Source: Fulvia fulva
Taxonomy: Eukaryota > Ascomycota > Dothideomycetes > Mycosphaerellales > Mycosphaerellaceae
Assembly: GCF_020509005.1 (NCBI RefSeq)
Contig: NC_063017.1
Coordinates: 4,898,001-4,962,000, forward strand
Length of the DNA: 64,000 nucleotides
Direction: 5' to 3'
Shown here piece after piece: positions 11,599 through 21,327 of this stretch. Numbering within the stretch: the first letter of the stretch is position 1; each line of letters opens with the position of its first letter. A program made the translations under genes and the position numbers. The notes under the pieces were generated by a model that worked only from the letters and a program-made list of their open reading frames with translations, made no database searches and was not told where the DNA came from.

Positions 11599-12129
11599 AT
11601 GCCACGCACCGTCACAGAGACCATCACAGTCACCCGCTTCGGCATCGAAGGACCCCCCACCCCAACGCCCGCCACCAATCCCTCATCAGCCCCCTTCACA
11701 CCCTTCGAAGGCTTCGGCCATGCCCTCACCCACGTCGGCCTTCCGGCAATCGGATCGACAATAATGTTCCTAACCACCACCATCGCCGTCTTCCTCGCCA
11801 CGGCCGCCGTCACATTCCTGATCCTTCAGATCCGACCACCTTTGACGAAACTTTACTCGGGAAGATCCCCGACCGTCTCCGCGGCGGAGGATAAGAAGAC
11901 GGCGCTTTCGGCGGCGAGGAGTGTGACGTTTTGTCATGTTGTTACGGTTTTGGCGCTGGTGTTGAGGATGAGGGAGGCGTTGGCGATGTTGGCGCCGATG
12001 GCGTATGAGGTTTGTGCGTTGATTTTGGCGATTGAGGTGGGGTGTGTTGTGGTGCTTGGGGGCGTTTGGGGGATTGTTAAGGTGGTGGAGTTGGGGGGGA
12101 CGGCGGCGAAGGGAGAGAAGGCGACGTGA
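11599..12129 (+). CDS. Putative membrane protein, function unknown
   Basis: An intronless frame of 176 residues begins MPRTVTETITVTRFG. Three or four hydrophobic segments are visible: about residues 55-78 (IMFLTTTIAVFLATAAVTFLIL), 110-125 (VTFCHVVTVLALVL) and 132-160 (MLAPMAYEVCALILAIEVGC, continuing VVVLGGVWGIV), with a short basic end. It follows another small membrane-protein frame in the same direction, but the two share no obvious sequence. No family is recognised. The first half uses C-ending codons and the second half G/T-ending codons, an abrupt change of codon style within the gene. Confidence 0.5.
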   Translation: MPRTVTETITVTRFGIEGPPTPTPATNPSSAPFTPFEGFGHALTHVGLPAIGSTIMFLTTTIAVFLATAAVTFLILQIRPPLTKLYSGRSPTVSAAEDKKTALSAARSVTFCHVVTVLALVLRMREALAMLAPMAYEVCALILAIEVGCVVVLGGVWGIVKVVELGGTAAKGEKAT

Positions 12130-12457
12130 GGGTGCTCTGGATTGGAAGGGGGTGGTACGAGTGTGAGATGGAGGTGTGGATGGAAGTGAGGGGTTAGAAG
12201 AAGGATGCTGTTCTGTGAGGTTTGCTCGGGCTACGGCGCTGTACAGAGAGACGTTGGTTCAAGTTCAATGCTTGGAGGACATACTTCGCATCTGGCTCTT
12301 GCCAGTTTACTGGAGAGCCCGCTCCGCCATGCTTTTTGAGCCTCAATCGTCTCTTTATGGCTTCCATTCAGCAGTGTTTGAACCCAGGCGAGATCACCAT
12401 CCGAATGATCCAGGCCTTGAGGGGATCTCGGAATCACTCCACGTCACTCCTATCTTC
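12130..12457. other. Convergent intergenic region
   Basis: These 328 bp lie between the stops of two convergent genes and should hold both 3' untranslated regions. No repeat or RNA gene is visible. Confidence 0.4.
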
Positions 12458-13454
12458 TCACAGCTTGTTCTTGTGGCAGTCCCACATCTGGCCCAAAGTA
12501 CGCATATGCTCCTCGACCCAGATCGGGTCAGATTCGTGTCGGTCTGTGAAGTAGATCTTGAAGTGTGCTGCGATTCTCAGCTCACGCCAGGACGAGTCAC
12601 TCTCGATAGCCTTCTCAAACGCCCTCTTGTACAGGATGGCGTCCTGGTATCCCGGCGAGCGCTTGATCTGTAGATAGTTCTTGTTATTGCACTTGTGCCT
12701 CCACCCACTCGATGCGCTGGGGTAGATGCAGCCGTGTGCTTCGCAGTCGGCGATCTTGAAGTAGGTGTGACCCAGCTCCCGCAATAGCCAAGTGACTGCG
12801 ACGTACTCTGTGGGAGTCCGATCCAGGCTGAGGAGACTTCTCGAGTCGAGAAGCTTCCTGGAACCAGTGATCGTGGCATGGAAGGCAATGTCGACGCGCT
12901 CGAGACGGCAGAGCTCCTTTGCTCCCGCAGCGGAGCTGAGTCTGAAAGGTCCGGTCGTGTGGCAGTTGAGGCTCAACAGAATCTGCTCTAGGAGTTCCGG
13001 GATAGCAAACACTCGGCGAGTTGCTATAGTCGGTCTGCTGGCAGCCTCTGTTGCGATGTCAGTAGCGCTCCAACACACGCAAGCGACACTCACGATCGGT
13101 CTGGTCCTGCAGATCCTCCTTCTCGAGCTTGACAGTCGCGAGTTCCGACTCGAGTGCTCTGGTCCGAGACTTCAGCGGTAATGTGATATGCATGTGTGTT
13201 GTCAGAGCGTCGCGCGCCACGGTCGGATCATCTAAGCCCAACTCGCGCACGGCGTCGGCAACTACAGCAGACTCAACGCCAGATTGGTTTATCGACTGTG
13301 GTGTGTGGTCCTGCGCATAGGCAGCCATCGCGACACTCTCGTCACGCTCGATCCGCAGACACTCGTTCTCCACCTTCAACACCTCAACTTCTTCTTGCAG
13401 CTGCAGATGCTGGCGTGCTAGAAGCTGTTGAGCTATGTCCTTAGGCGAAGCCAT
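12458..13454 (-). CDS. Coiled-coil plus F-box-like protein
   Basis: Two minus-strand exons, 13454-13094 and 13047-12458, give 316 residues. The 46-nt intron has donor GTGAGT, branch TACTGAC and acceptor AACAG, phase 1. Splicing fuses a Leu/Glu-rich coiled coil (about residues 15-45 and 85-120) to an F-box-like motif, FAIPELLEQILLSL, and a region with LCRLERVDIAFHATI, TWLLRELGH and DSSWRELRI. The second part is clearly related to the next gene upstream (13690-14460): both have PELLE, GPF, LCRLE, WLLRELGH, KAxxxDSSW and a final LG.(M/L)W. F-box proteins are substrate receptors of SCF ubiquitin ligases, but this group is lineage-expanded and its targets are unknown. Without splicing, the F-box frame lacks a good start. 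Confidence 0.7.
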
Positions 13455-13689
13455 GTTGGCGCGAGTGAAGTGCTGTGGTCGGTTTGATGATGTATGACAA
13501 TGTGAAGTGGACGGAACAAACTTGAGCTCGATAAGTATGGAAGTTACAGCGCGGCGACATCCTTGTGAAGCACAGACCCGCGATCTTGCACATGCTTGCC
13601 GGTTACATGCTGCTTACACTGCACGCTCGCCTCGTCAATTCTTACTTACATCGCTTTAACCTTCATATCTCATATCCGTCACGACTCCT

Positions 13690-14460
13690 TTAGAGCTCGT
13701 CAGCGTGTGCCCTCCACAGCTCTCCCAGCGTAGATTGCGCCGAGTAGATCCGGCAGTATCTCTGGCTCCTGTCCTTGAAGTAGATGAGCAGCGGCCTGGT
13801 TATTCTGATCGACTTCCACGACGAGTCTTCCTTCACAGCCTTCTTGAACCGTCGTTTGCGATCAGCAGATGTGTAATAGCTGGGTGAGTGCTCGAGCTGG
13901 ATGTCGCTGCCATTGCACTTATGTCTGGGCTGGCGAAGGCCCGGGCGGCAGCCGGCGTTCTCCTGTTCGCACGTCGCCTGGCTGAAGCCGCTATGTCCGA
14001 GCTCGCGAAGCAGCCACACCATCGCAGCGTGTGCGCTCGGATATGCTGAGAGTTGGACATCCTGTTTCGACAACTTCAGCTTAGGACTGTTTCGTAGAGT
14101 ATCGCGGAAGGCACAATTGACTTTCTCGAGACGACACAGCTGCATAGTACCAGCGATGTTGCTGGTGATGAAGGGTCCCTTGGTGTGAGAGTCGACGTTG
14201 AGGATGATCATTTCTAGCAACTCTGGTACGGCGAGGACACGAGCAGCTGCGGAAGGCGTGTCTGTGGAAGGCGTGTCCGCGGAAGGGATATCAGCGGAAG
14301 GCGTCTCTGCGTCAAGTATCTTTCGACGCTTACGGCTTGCAATTCGCGTCCGGGTGGAGACTCGCATGTTCGCGGAAGGGGTATCAGCGGAAGGGGTGTC
14401 TGCGCCAAGGATCTTTTGGAGATAACGTCTTGCACTTTGTGCCCGTGTGGAGACAGACAT
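13690..14460 (-). CDS. F-box-like protein, paralogue of the neighbouring gene
   Basis: An intronless minus-strand frame of 256 residues from the ATG at 14460 (MSVSTRAQSARR). The frame extends further upstream but without an ATG. The N-terminus is an internal duplication: MSVSTRAQSARRYLQKILGA and MRVSTRTRIASRKRRKILDA are each followed by runs of ADTPS/TDTPS repeats. Then comes VLAVPELLEMIILNV (F-box-like) and the blocks shared with the gene at 12458-13454, including MVWLLRELGH, DSSWKSIRI and a final LGELWRAH. It lacks the coiled coil of its neighbour. Both genes point the same way, about 240 bp apart, and probably arose by tandem duplication. Nuclear or cytoplasmic SCF adaptor is the likely role, by family only. 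Confidence 0.7.
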   Translation of the reverse strand: MSVSTRAQSARRYLQKILGADTPSADTPSANMRVSTRTRIASRKRRKILDAETPSADIPSADTPSTDTPSAAARVLAVPELLEMIILNVDSHTKGPFITSNIAGTMQLCRLEKVNCAFRDTLRNSPKLKLSKQDVQLSAYPSAHAAMVWLLRELGHSGFSQATCEQENAGCRPGLRQPRHKCNGSDIQLEHSPSYYTSADRKRRFKKAVKEDSSWKSIRITRPLLIYFKDRSQRYCRIYSAQSTLGELWRAHADEL

Positions 14461-14784
14461 GTTCGCGTTGGTGGTGACGTCGATCGTGTCGGTGGCAGAG
14501 CAGATGATCGTGCGGTGGAATGGAGAAAAGGAAGGCTGGTCTAGGCGTTGAGGACTGGATGAGGTTTGAGCACAGGATCTCAGCAACCAGTTGTGGTCCT
14601 CTGGTTACCACACCATCACACTACCCATTTGCCAAACAGGCTGTCAATTTATCCAGACTGCATTCATAATCAACGATGTATGCCACCGGGCAAGCTTGAT
14701 GTTTGAGAAGATTCACTCGCTGGTGAAACAAAATGTCGATGCTTACAAGAGTATGTGTAGGATATACGAAATGCATAGCTCATC
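14461..14784. other. Intergenic, upstream of F-box-like gene
   Basis: 324 bp holding the promoter of the F-box-like gene on the minus strand and the 3' side of the sugar-transporter gene. Nothing further is seen. Confidence 0.4.
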
Positions 14785-16972
14785 TCATGCCACGCTCACC
14801 TTACGAGACTCTCGCTCACCAATCGTCTCATCAAAGCTGTAGAGCGGTGCGAGCTTTGCAGACTTCTTGAACAAGACCCATCGCTTGAACCTGTATGCAT
14901 CATCAGCACGCCACTCTCACATCATCCGGAACGTACTCACCACCAAGGAAACGCTTCCGTCGTCTGGTACTGCATGAATCGGCCAGTAGGTACGCCAAAG
15001 ATGTAGTCGAGCTCTTCAAGTGTGCGTTGCTTCGTTTCTGGAACGAAGAAGAAGATCATGATGAGAGCAACGACGTTGAGGCCGGCGTAGAAGCCGAATG
15101 CACCAGTCGGCGTCATGGCGGTCAGGATGGCTGGGAAGGATATGGACAGCACGGCAGCCCAGAAGAGACATGTCGCGACTGCCCATCCCATGCCGACTTC
15201 TCTGTGCGAGAGCGGGAAGACTTCGGCGGAGTAGGTGAAGGGTACTGCGATGGTGATTAGCTCCGAATTGATTGAAAATACAGCAATGCACCATACCGGG
15301 TCCTTCTCCTGGACTGTAGAAGGCAGCGAAGAGATAGATGAAGAGTGCAATCGCTCCAAGGCGCCCCGATCCTTCGCCGGGAATCAGGAAGCAAAGACCT
15401 GCTGCAAGCAAAGTCCAAGCCATGTTCGGGAAGGTGAAGAGTAACAAAGCCCAGCGACCAAAGGTGTCGATTGTCCAGATGGCGGGCCATGCGAACACAA
15501 AATTGACGAGACCGAATCCGAAAGAGGCGATGAGTGCAGTCCTCTCGGATACGCCCGCCTCCTTGAAGACAGTAGAGCTGTAAAACGCAATGATGTTGAT
15601 ACCACCTACGTCTCTGTTAGTGATGAACAAAGGTTTGGGACGCATAGTGACTTACACATCTGCTGCGCAATCATGACTACGAAACTGGCCAAAGTGGCTC
15701 GCCTGACACGGGGAATCGTGAAAAGCTGGGCGAAGCGGCTGAAATAGTTGCTATCGCCGACGATGCTCTTCTCAATCTGAAGCTGGCAGTGGATGTAGTA
15801 TAAATCCCGAGCTGCCTGGAGTGGCTGAAAGCGTAATCTCAGCAGTGACTTGTAGGCTTTGGGATACCGGTCTTTCTTCATATACCATCTTGGAGATCTG
15901 GGTCAAGTTAGCACATGTATCTCAGAAGGGCACTCCATCGCACTCACTCGGGGCAGAAGTAGATGCCGAGCGTGAGAGGGACGGCTGGAATGAAGGCCGA
16001 CCCAATCTGCAGTCTCCAGGCAATATCTCCGACTGAGTATACAGCAAGATTGGCACAGAATCCGAGGAAGATGCCGAAGGCTGTCCACATCTGCCAGGAC
16101 ATGACCAGAGCGCCACGGATCTTAGCAGGGCTGTTCTCAGCGGCAAAGATGGGAACAGAAGCGCCTTTCAGACCCATGCCAATGCCCATCAAGATGCGGG
16201 TGATGAAGAGCTGTTCCCAGGTCTGTGTCAAAGCACCGCCGATAGGCGTAATGAGACAGAAGATAGCAGAGACGAAGATGGTACCGCGGCGGCCCTGTGG
16301 TGGGCATTGAGATTAGCTACATCTAGAGCTGATCGTAGAGTGAACTTACGAGGTAGAAGTTGCAAGGATCAGATAGCCAGCACCCGATAAAAGCACTTCC
16401 AATGTATGGGCCAGCGTTGACAAGACCAACGAGCCAGCTGTCGCGGATTTGAGTGGGACATGTAGGATCTTCTCCGCAGCCAATGCCAAACTCCAGTGGA
16501 AAGGACAAGTTGGCGCCGTTCGATCCAGTCTGATCCCAACCCTGTACAGCAGCGCCGATGGAGCATACAATAATGGTGAAGTACAGGGCGACCGGGTGCC
16601 TCCACTTGTGTGCCGCCTCAAATCGAAGCGCTTCCTTGTCGGCGTCGTCCAGAATGTTGAGGTTCTCGAAGTTGGCAGGGTCTTGGGCGATGAGTGCGCC
16701 TTTCTTCAGTAGTTCGGTATGCTCTTGGAGGCCTTTCTCCGAAGCAAAGACCTCAACATCGCGCATGAGTTCATCGTATGGTATGTCGGCCAATGGATTG
16801 CTGACTCTGTTCATTGTCAGTGAGTATACTTATGACCGACAAGCCATCCCTCGTACTTCGCATCGAGGTTCTTGTTCAGGTTGATCGAGGCAACAGCCGA
16901 CCTGTTCTTCATTGGCAACTCTTCATGGCTGACATCAGAGTCCACGCCATGCTGCGGGCTCTTCTCATCCAT
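14785..16972 (-). CDS. MFS sugar transporter (SP family)
   Basis: Seven minus-strand exons: 16972-16857, 16806-16350, 16294-15948, 15897-15656, 15605-15297, 15244-14941 and 14890-14785. All six introns are 49-54 nt with GT donors and AG acceptors and keep phase, giving 626 residues. Recognised sugar-porter motifs include [70 protein letters not shown] (loop 6-7), [14 protein letters not shown] (helix 7), [22 protein letters not shown] and [19 protein letters not shown] (after helix 12). About twelve helices are expected in the plasma membrane. The long N-terminal tail with [18 protein letters not shown] is typical of a fungal subgroup often annotated as hexose, polyol or quinate carriers; the substrate cannot be told. 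The last exon's end was placed at the first in-frame stop. Confidence 0.88.
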
Positions 16973-18447
16973 CCCGGCAACTACCTCTTGATGGACTGAT
17001 CCAGGTCACGCAAGCGGTACGAAAGTGTAGCGATACCAAGATGCGCACAAGCAGAAGACAAAAGCAGGCAAGAAAGCTACTCCAGCACGGGCGAGGAGCA
17101 AGGGCTCCGCATAGTCTTAAGAAAGCATCCGAAGGAGTGATGTTGCTGCATGCCAACGATATCTCCGCACTCAGGCAAAACTAAATCCTGGAATGCTCAT
17201 GGGTCCCCAATGAGAGTTTCATGCAAGCTGTCGGACTCGCCGTTCGCCCAGCAACGGCGTGGTACAGCATTGCCAGATCTGGAGATCCGCGGACGAGACT
17301 GTCGGTATCCAAGACTGCCAACACTGAGGCAGATTCTGGGCGTTGCATGATAAGCCTGGCGGAAAGCGTCAGCGATCTTACATTGAACTCTATCACAACT
17401 CTTGTGAAAGTTTGGATGTCACTCGCGAGTGGTATGGAGACACAAATGCATTAGTCGATGACGGGTTCCAAAGGTGAAGTCAGATGCGGCGGTGAATCGG
17501 AATTTGGCTCTTGATAGAGTCCTTCGACAAACTCTGCCGCAAACATGGACGTGCATGGCGAACAGAAGCTCTCGAGGGTTCGCCCAGCATTCCTTGATCT
17601 GACTGGACAGCCGCTTGCATCTGTCTTCTCCATCTCGTCGCCGTGACACTCAAGACTCCCGCCAGTGTGACAGTCGTAGACTTCATCGTTGCAAAGCGTG
17701 CTGCATGGCGCTGTCACACGACTTGTTGCTTGAGATGAGGTGGGAAGCCGGCCGTTGCAGACAGCCAAAGGGCCAAGAAAAGGTGGCTGAAAGACGCCGC
17801 TGTGAAGCCGAAGATGAGACGGCGGCATCTGGGTGCAATGCATCGCGCAACCTTGTTTTCCATCAAGAGCTGACAGCAGGGCACTGTGATGCATGTTGCG
17901 ATGGGGATGTCATGAACACAGTGTTGCAGATAGCGAGGTGTGTAGTCGATGTCGACGAGAGGAAGCAGCAAGAGACAAAACAGAAGGTGCGAAGGAGGAA
18001 TCGCGGCATGACCCGCTGCGCTGGCCTCTCACATCTTCGCGTTTCCTGCTGACACTCCCATACTAACAACATCAAAACCTCAATACCCGATTGATCAAGC
18101 CTATGGCATTAACGATATCGCCGCGCATCACACACCCGTTCCACTGACCCTCCCTGACAGCCAACACGGCCTGCACAATCTGCTCGAGGTCGAGGTCAAT
18201 GCTCCAAGCACACCAAGAGCGCCACACCACGAGCTATTGGAGAGGGACGTTTGCCTGAACTCTTGCCGCTGTCAGAAGCTTGAAACCCGCCACGAGGCTG
18301 CGAATGTAACACCGTGAGCGCCATCGATACCACCCCACTAGGCAGAGTCTCCGCCGCGGCCACACAGCCTACAGGACGTGGTGCTGCGCGAGCTTCCGCA
18401 GAAAATCACATACCCGGACTAAATCGGTCGTGTGATTCCGTCACAGT
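16973..18447. other. Long intergenic region, possible small Cys-rich ORF
   Basis: These 1.5 kb separate the sugar-transporter and P450 start codons, so promoters of both lie here. The only frame worth mention is minus 17894-17451 (147 codons), with cysteines in CHTGGSLEC, SGC and CSPCTS spacing. It lacks a convincing signal peptide and overlapping frames are open too, so it is not called a gene. Confidence 0.35.
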
Positions 18448-20169
18448 ATGGGTGTCCCTCATCAGGACGACTTGACTCTTGCACAAGGCGAGACTGGCAA
18501 TGTGAGCTTCCTGCTTGAGCATCGATGGACAATCGCCAGCTTCATGCTGTGTGTCATGATCCTCCTCACACGCATATCAAGCAGTCTCAACTCCAGATCC
18601 AAAACAGCAGGCGAACATGGCGCCGCAACAGTGCCAGCAGTGCCCTACTGGCTGCCAATCCTCGGCCACATCCCCAACATGGCCTGGGACGCAGATGGCT
18701 TCGTCAAGGGCCTCAGAGCTATCTACGACTGCGGAATTTTTTCCCTCAATTTTGGTGGCACAAGGCACAATATCATCTGCCACCCTGGTCTTGCTACGGC
18801 GGTCCTCAATACGAAAGCGAGTAATGCCAACAATGAGTCTGTCAGCAAGCGCCTTATGGACCTCGTCTTTGGATTCCCATCAAATGAATTGGAGAAGTAC
18901 GATGTTGCTTTTGAGGAACTTCATGGACTGTATAGAATCATTCAAGTTGAGCCTGGGCTTGGTAAGATGGTTGAGCAGACAGCGCGGAAGACGAAAGAGA
19001 ACATCAACAATCTTGTAACCTTCATGGAAAGTCCTGTCGATCAAATGCCGTGGGAGAAGGTCAGTAATATCAACGTTGTCGAATCACCAAACGGCGAGCG
19101 AGTCGTTGAAGCAAGTCTGCTGCCTCTGATTCGAGATTTCTGCGCCTTCACTGCCAACCCTTCAATCATGGGATCAGACTTCTTGGAGAACAATCCTCAA
19201 TTCTTTGACGACATCTGGATTCTAGATCGAGGGTTCTTATTACTCGCCACCGGCCTACCGCGCTGGGCACCGATACCGACCTTGACGAGGGCACACATTG
19301 CCCGCAGGAACAATCTACGCCGTTTGGAGACGTTCCACGCGATGATGGATAAGCAGTGGGATGGCAATAACGATGACCCCAAATGGTCCAGCCTGGACGA
19401 TGTCGGTGATTTGATTAAAGCTCGCATGGATATATACTGCAAGTACAAGCTCAGCATTCGAGCGCGCGCTTCAATCGAGCATGCCCTGATGTGGGCGGCC
19501 AATGCCAATTCGAATTCCTTGGTCTTCTGGTTGGTCAATCGGATTTATGAGGACAAGGCGCTGCTTGCGATGATCCGAGAGGAGATCGCGCCGTATGTCA
19601 AGGTGGAGCAAGTCGAAACCGGTCTACCGATTAAGGAGCCGCCGCGTATAACATCGCTTGATGTCGAAGGACTGTGCGACAAGTGTCCATTACTGAAGAG
19701 CTGCTATGTTGAGTGCCTCCGTCTTGATACTGGTTCCTGGTCGTTCAAGTCGGTTAAAAGCGACTTTGTACTTCAAAGCCGGGAGAAAGAAGCACAGCCG
19801 TGGCTCCTGCGCAAGGGCGAATACGTCCACGTTGCGCATGACCTCCACAACACCGATCCCAATCACTTCGAGAACCCGGCAGTCTGGAAGGCTGATAGGC
19901 ACATCAAGTATGACGACAAGCGTGTTGGCACTGCGGACATGGGTAGTATTCGGCCGTATGGAGGTGGCACGAGTATGTGTAAAGGTCGTGCTTTCGCTCT
20001 GAAGGAGGTCATGATGTTCACGGCGGCCATTGTCTCCATGTGGGATATCGAAGCTGCTGGTGGTGGAACGTGGAAAATGCCCAAGCATGCCAAGGCCACT
20101 GGCGTCTACAGTACCCGCGATGACACTCGTGTTTGGATCAAAGCCAGGAAGATGCCGGCGAGGGGATGA
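18448..20169 (+). CDS. Cytochrome P450, CYP7/CYP8-like group
   Basis: One intronless frame of 573 residues. Residues about 26-45 (WTIASFMLCVMILLTRI) form an N-terminal membrane anchor, followed by a proline-containing hinge (VPAVPYWLPILGHIP), so the enzyme should sit on the ER. The I-helix region reads ALMWAANANSNSLVFW, without the usual AGxxT. The ExxR motif is ECLR with Glu422. The haem loop is PYGGGTSMCKGRAFA with the thiolate Cys511. The loop has Y for F and S for R compared with FxxGxRxCxG. This pattern resembles the CYP7/CYP8 (cholesterol 7-hydroxylase/prostacyclin synthase) type seen in many fungi. Substrate is unknown. It stands alone, with no polyketide or peptide synthase nearby, and is convergent with the gene at 20199-20823, only 29 bp away. 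Confidence 0.88.
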   Translation: MGVPHQDDLTLAQGETGNVSFLLEHRWTIASFMLCVMILLTRISSSLNSRSKTAGEHGAATVPAVPYWLPILGHIPNMAWDADGFVKGLRAIYDCGIFSLNFGGTRHNIICHPGLATAVLNTKASNANNESVSKRLMDLVFGFPSNELEKYDVAFEELHGLYRIIQVEPGLGKMVEQTARKTKENINNLVTFMESPVDQMPWEKVSNINVVESPNGERVVEASLLPLIRDFCAFTANPSIMGSDFLENNPQFFDDIWILDRGFLLLATGLPRWAPIPTLTRAHIARRNNLRRLETFHAMMDKQWDGNNDDPKWSSLDDVGDLIKARMDIYCKYKLSIRARASIEHALMWAANANSNSLVFWLVNRIYEDKALLAMIREEIAPYVKVEQVETGLPIKEPPRITSLDVEGLCDKCPLLKSCYVECLRLDTGSWSFKSVKSDFVLQSREKEAQPWLLRKGEYVHVAHDLHNTDPNHFENPAVWKADRHIKYDDKRVGTADMGSIRPYGGGTSMCKGRAFALKEVMMFTAAIVSMWDIEAAGGGTWKMPKHAKATGVYSTRDDTRVWIKARKMPARG

Positions 20170-20198
20170 AAGATTGTCAAGATGAAGTGACATCTTTC

Positions 20199-20823
20199 TC
20201 AGAAGTCGGAGTCTTCTTCCTCGAGGATGGTGTGTGCCAGCAAACCGCGGGTCCCGCCAGCTCTGCGAGTGCCGTCCGACATGCTCATGTATCCGGGAGA
20301 AAGCGCGCCAGGTGAGAGGTGACGGGGAGATAGCAGAGGCATTTCGGCCTTGACCCTCTGTTGCTGCTTCTCCTCACGATACTGCTTCGCCGATCGCAGC
20401 GGTACCTCTGGCGGCTTCGATTCGAGGCTCAATACTTTGTAGAGGAATCTGTAGGTTCCAAATACCGCCAGTCCTCCACCCACGCCTACGATAGCGGCGA
20501 AACCCAGATAGATGTACAGATCCTATATGATAGCATTAGTACTAGAGTCCACTATTCTGCCACGTTTTTAGATTTACCTGAAATCTAACCAGCAGCCTGA
20601 AAGGTGTTGCGAGCACGTTCAGAACGACGCGTCCAAACACAAACACGGGCTGCAGCAAGAACGCGACAGGCCAGTACAGTATCTTGACGACGAAGAATAC
20701 AGCCAATGCCAAGTACCACAACACGCTCACGACTGGCCAGCATATCCAGTACGAGATGGTCAGCGCCCAGCCTAGGTAGATGTTGAGGTGTCGCGTGCCG
20801 TCGGCGATCGTGGCTTTCGGCAT
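20199..20823 (-). CDS. Conserved-looking fungal membrane protein
   Basis: Two minus-strand exons, 20823-20578 and 20522-20199, encode 189 residues. The 55-nt intron has donor GTAAAT and acceptor TATAG, phase 0, and joins LLVRFQ to DLYIYLGF. Three hydrophobic segments are evident: residues about 15-38 (YLGWALTISYWICWPVVSVLW), 40-62 (LALAVFFVVKILYWPVAFLL) and 83-103 (LYIYLGFAAIVGVGGGLAVF). They are followed by a charged C-terminal tail with QYREEKQQQR and a Ser/Pro-rich end. No known domain is recognised; it may be an organelle or ER membrane protein. Start context is good (ACCATGCC). The gene is divergent from the SNF1 beta-subunit gene. Confidence 0.65.
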
Positions 20824-21327
20824 GGTGGTGTCACAACCCTGTCGTTTCGTCGAGTCACTTCGACCTCATCGTGGTGTAGCGAGACCTCTTTCTGTCATCA
20901 AGATGGGCTGTGGCTGGTGTTGGGGAGGATCATCACGCGGCGTAAACAACGTTCGTGCTGGCGTGTGTGATGCGGCGATGACATGCAGGAGTGTGAAAGG
21001 CTAAAGGATGTACGAGGCTGCTTTGGGCCATGTTTGGCGGGGCTTTCCTCACTTGTCCGTTGTCAGCGCCCACAGTCATTGAACTGGTTGGGGTGGTGCT
21101 GCACCGTGCTCTGTCTGCGGTCTTGTGCTTGGACTCTCTTTCACATGAACAGCAGCTCTTACTCTGTCTCCTTCGATCTTCCTCGCCCGTACTGTACATG
21201 TCGTAACACTCGTTCCACCCCATTAAGCTTCTCGTTATCTCTGACTGTGCTACCTTACGTCATGCTGTACTCGTAGCCACTTTGCGGAGCATTTTGTCGT
21301 GGGCCATTGGCGGCGTGAGTGTGAGAG
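20824..21327. promoter_or_regulatory. Divergent promoter region, membrane protein and SNF1 beta subunit
   Basis: 504 bp between two opposed starts. It holds CT-rich stretches (about 21165-21190) and nothing resembling a gene. Both promoters must lie here. Confidence 0.35.

Noticed and set aside
17451..17894. Possible small cysteine-rich secreted protein on the minus strand
   Set aside because: No convincing signal peptide; several frames are open in parallel; cysteine spacing matches no family I know.
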